Assembly (NCBI GenBank): GCA_039028895.1
Contig: JBCCHF010000024.1
Coordinates: 1-64,000 of the forward strand
Direction of reading: 5' to 3'
Length of the DNA stretch: 64,000 nucleotides
Source: JAHDCJ01 sp039028895
GTDB taxonomy: Bacteria > Bacteroidota > Bacteroidia > Chitinophagales > Saprospiraceae
Below are positions 63,651-64,000 of this stretch, one piece after another. The translations under genes were made by a program, and so were the position numbers. The notes under the pieces are model-generated. The model was not told the origin of the DNA. It was given only the letters and a program-made list of their open reading frames with translations, and did not search any database. The stretch's first letter is position 1. Every line of letters begins with the position of its first letter.

Positions 63651-63673
63651 CCAATCAGAATAAAATTCAAAAA

Positions 63674-64000
63674 ATGTCAAGACGCAGGCGGGAGATAGCA
63701 GACGATTCCAAGAAGGGCAAATTGAATAAAGAAAGTGTCAGTGAAGCTTTTGAGGTATTCAAATACGTCCTACCATACAAATGGTCATTTTTCATTGGTT
63801 TACTGCTTCTGGTAATTTCAAGTGGTGTTTTCCTGGTTTTTCCTGATGCTGCTGGAGAAATAGCGAATATTGCCAATAATAAACCAACCTGGGAATTGGG
63901 GTTCACCCTCAATGAAATGATTCTTTTCCTGTTTGCTCTGCTTATTTTCCAGGCTATTACTTCATTTATCAGGCTTTACCTGTTTACCCGGGTAAGTGAA
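63674..64000 (+). CDS. ABC exporter, N-terminal part (runs off the window)
   Basis: 109 residues are present. A charged N-terminus (MSRRRREIADDSKKGKLNKE), a first membrane helix WSFFIGLLLLVISSGVFLVF, an extracellular loop, and a second helix ILFLFALLIFQAITSFIRLY followed by LFTRVSE. This is the usual start of the ABC exporter membrane domain (MsbA/BmrA type, helices 1 and 2). The ATP-binding domain lies beyond 64000, so substrate and full identity are not known. Confidence 0.85.
   Translation, partial: MSRRRREIADDSKKGKLNKESVSEAFEVFKYVLPYKWSFFIGLLLLVISSGVFLVFPDAAGEIANIANNKPTWELGFTLNEMILFLFALLIFQAITSFIRLYLFTRVSE

Overview
The window reads as a chromosomal segment of a Bacteroidota bacterium, most likely of the class Saprospiria (Saprospiraceae-like). 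The signs are several secreted proteins with a type IX secretion (T9SS) C-terminal sorting domain, a SprB-type giant surface protein, a FecI/FecR/TonB-receptor trio with Bacteroidota features, many short-signal lipoproteins, weak or absent Shine-Dalgarno sequences, and repeated matches to the Bacteroidota -7 promoter element TAnnTTTG. The genus assignment is an inference. No tRNA, rRNA, CRISPR array, prophage or insertion sequence was seen.

Layout. 1-10.2 kb: the 3' part of a giant modular surface protein (SprB repeats, PKD-like domains, 19 cadherin/Ig-like modules, dockerin-like C-terminus) ending in a clear terminator. 10.2-13.7 kb: a membrane-anchored HExxH protein, a 590-bp gap that holds a candidate structured RNA with its own promoter and terminator-like end, and a double CAP-domain lipoprotein. 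13.7-19.5 kb: DUF4197 lipoprotein, FolB fused to a Cys-rich tail, glutaryl-CoA dehydrogenase, a T9SS subtilase, and an NTF2-like lipoprotein. 19.6-26 kb: an HD phosphohydrolase translationally coupled to a TPR-protein arginine methyltransferase-like enzyme, a reductive-dehalogenase-like Fe-S protein, a short DUF4132 protein, a glycosyltransferase and a lone TIR protein. 26.2-31.9 kb: a TPP riboswitch followed by thiS-thiC-thiD-thiE-thiG-thiH. 32-39.5 kb: MsrA lipoprotein, the ECF sigma/FecR/TonB receptor trio, and a Clp-like double AAA+ ATPase. 39.7-49.7 kb: two large exported proteins, START-domain protein, membrane metallopeptidase candidate, a second ThiE-like protein, a pyruvate-kinase-like protein and a Nudix hydrolase that lacks a standard start codon. 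49.8-59.7 kb: unknown gene, era, der, rfbC, rfbD, T9SS PhoD phosphatase, ApbE, lipoprotein, sulfotransferase, small Cys membrane protein, mazG. 59.9-64 kb: T9SS esterase, queG and a WG-repeat protein in one overlapping minus-strand operon, then the start of an ABC exporter.

How the genes work together. The most coherent pathway is thiamine synthesis: the riboswitch should shut the six-gene thi operon when thiamine pyrophosphate is plentiful; thiF is not in the operon. The sigma/FecR/receptor trio looks like a cell-surface signalling circuit for an iron or other TonB-dependent ligand. The era/der/rfbCD stretch is ordinary housekeeping and surface polysaccharide supply. Many of the other genes build or modify the cell surface.

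The observations most worth following are the three-module super-repeat of the giant protein (two successive periods of exactly 909 bp), the unassigned structured RNA at about 11.2-11.34 kb, the TPR-PRMT with an intact double-E loop and THW-like loop, a two-copy inverted-repeat-bounded intergenic element, the Nudix gene without ATG/GTG/TTG, and the Clp-like ATPase with an unfamiliar N-terminal domain. I did not find a multi-gene system that I can confidently call new.
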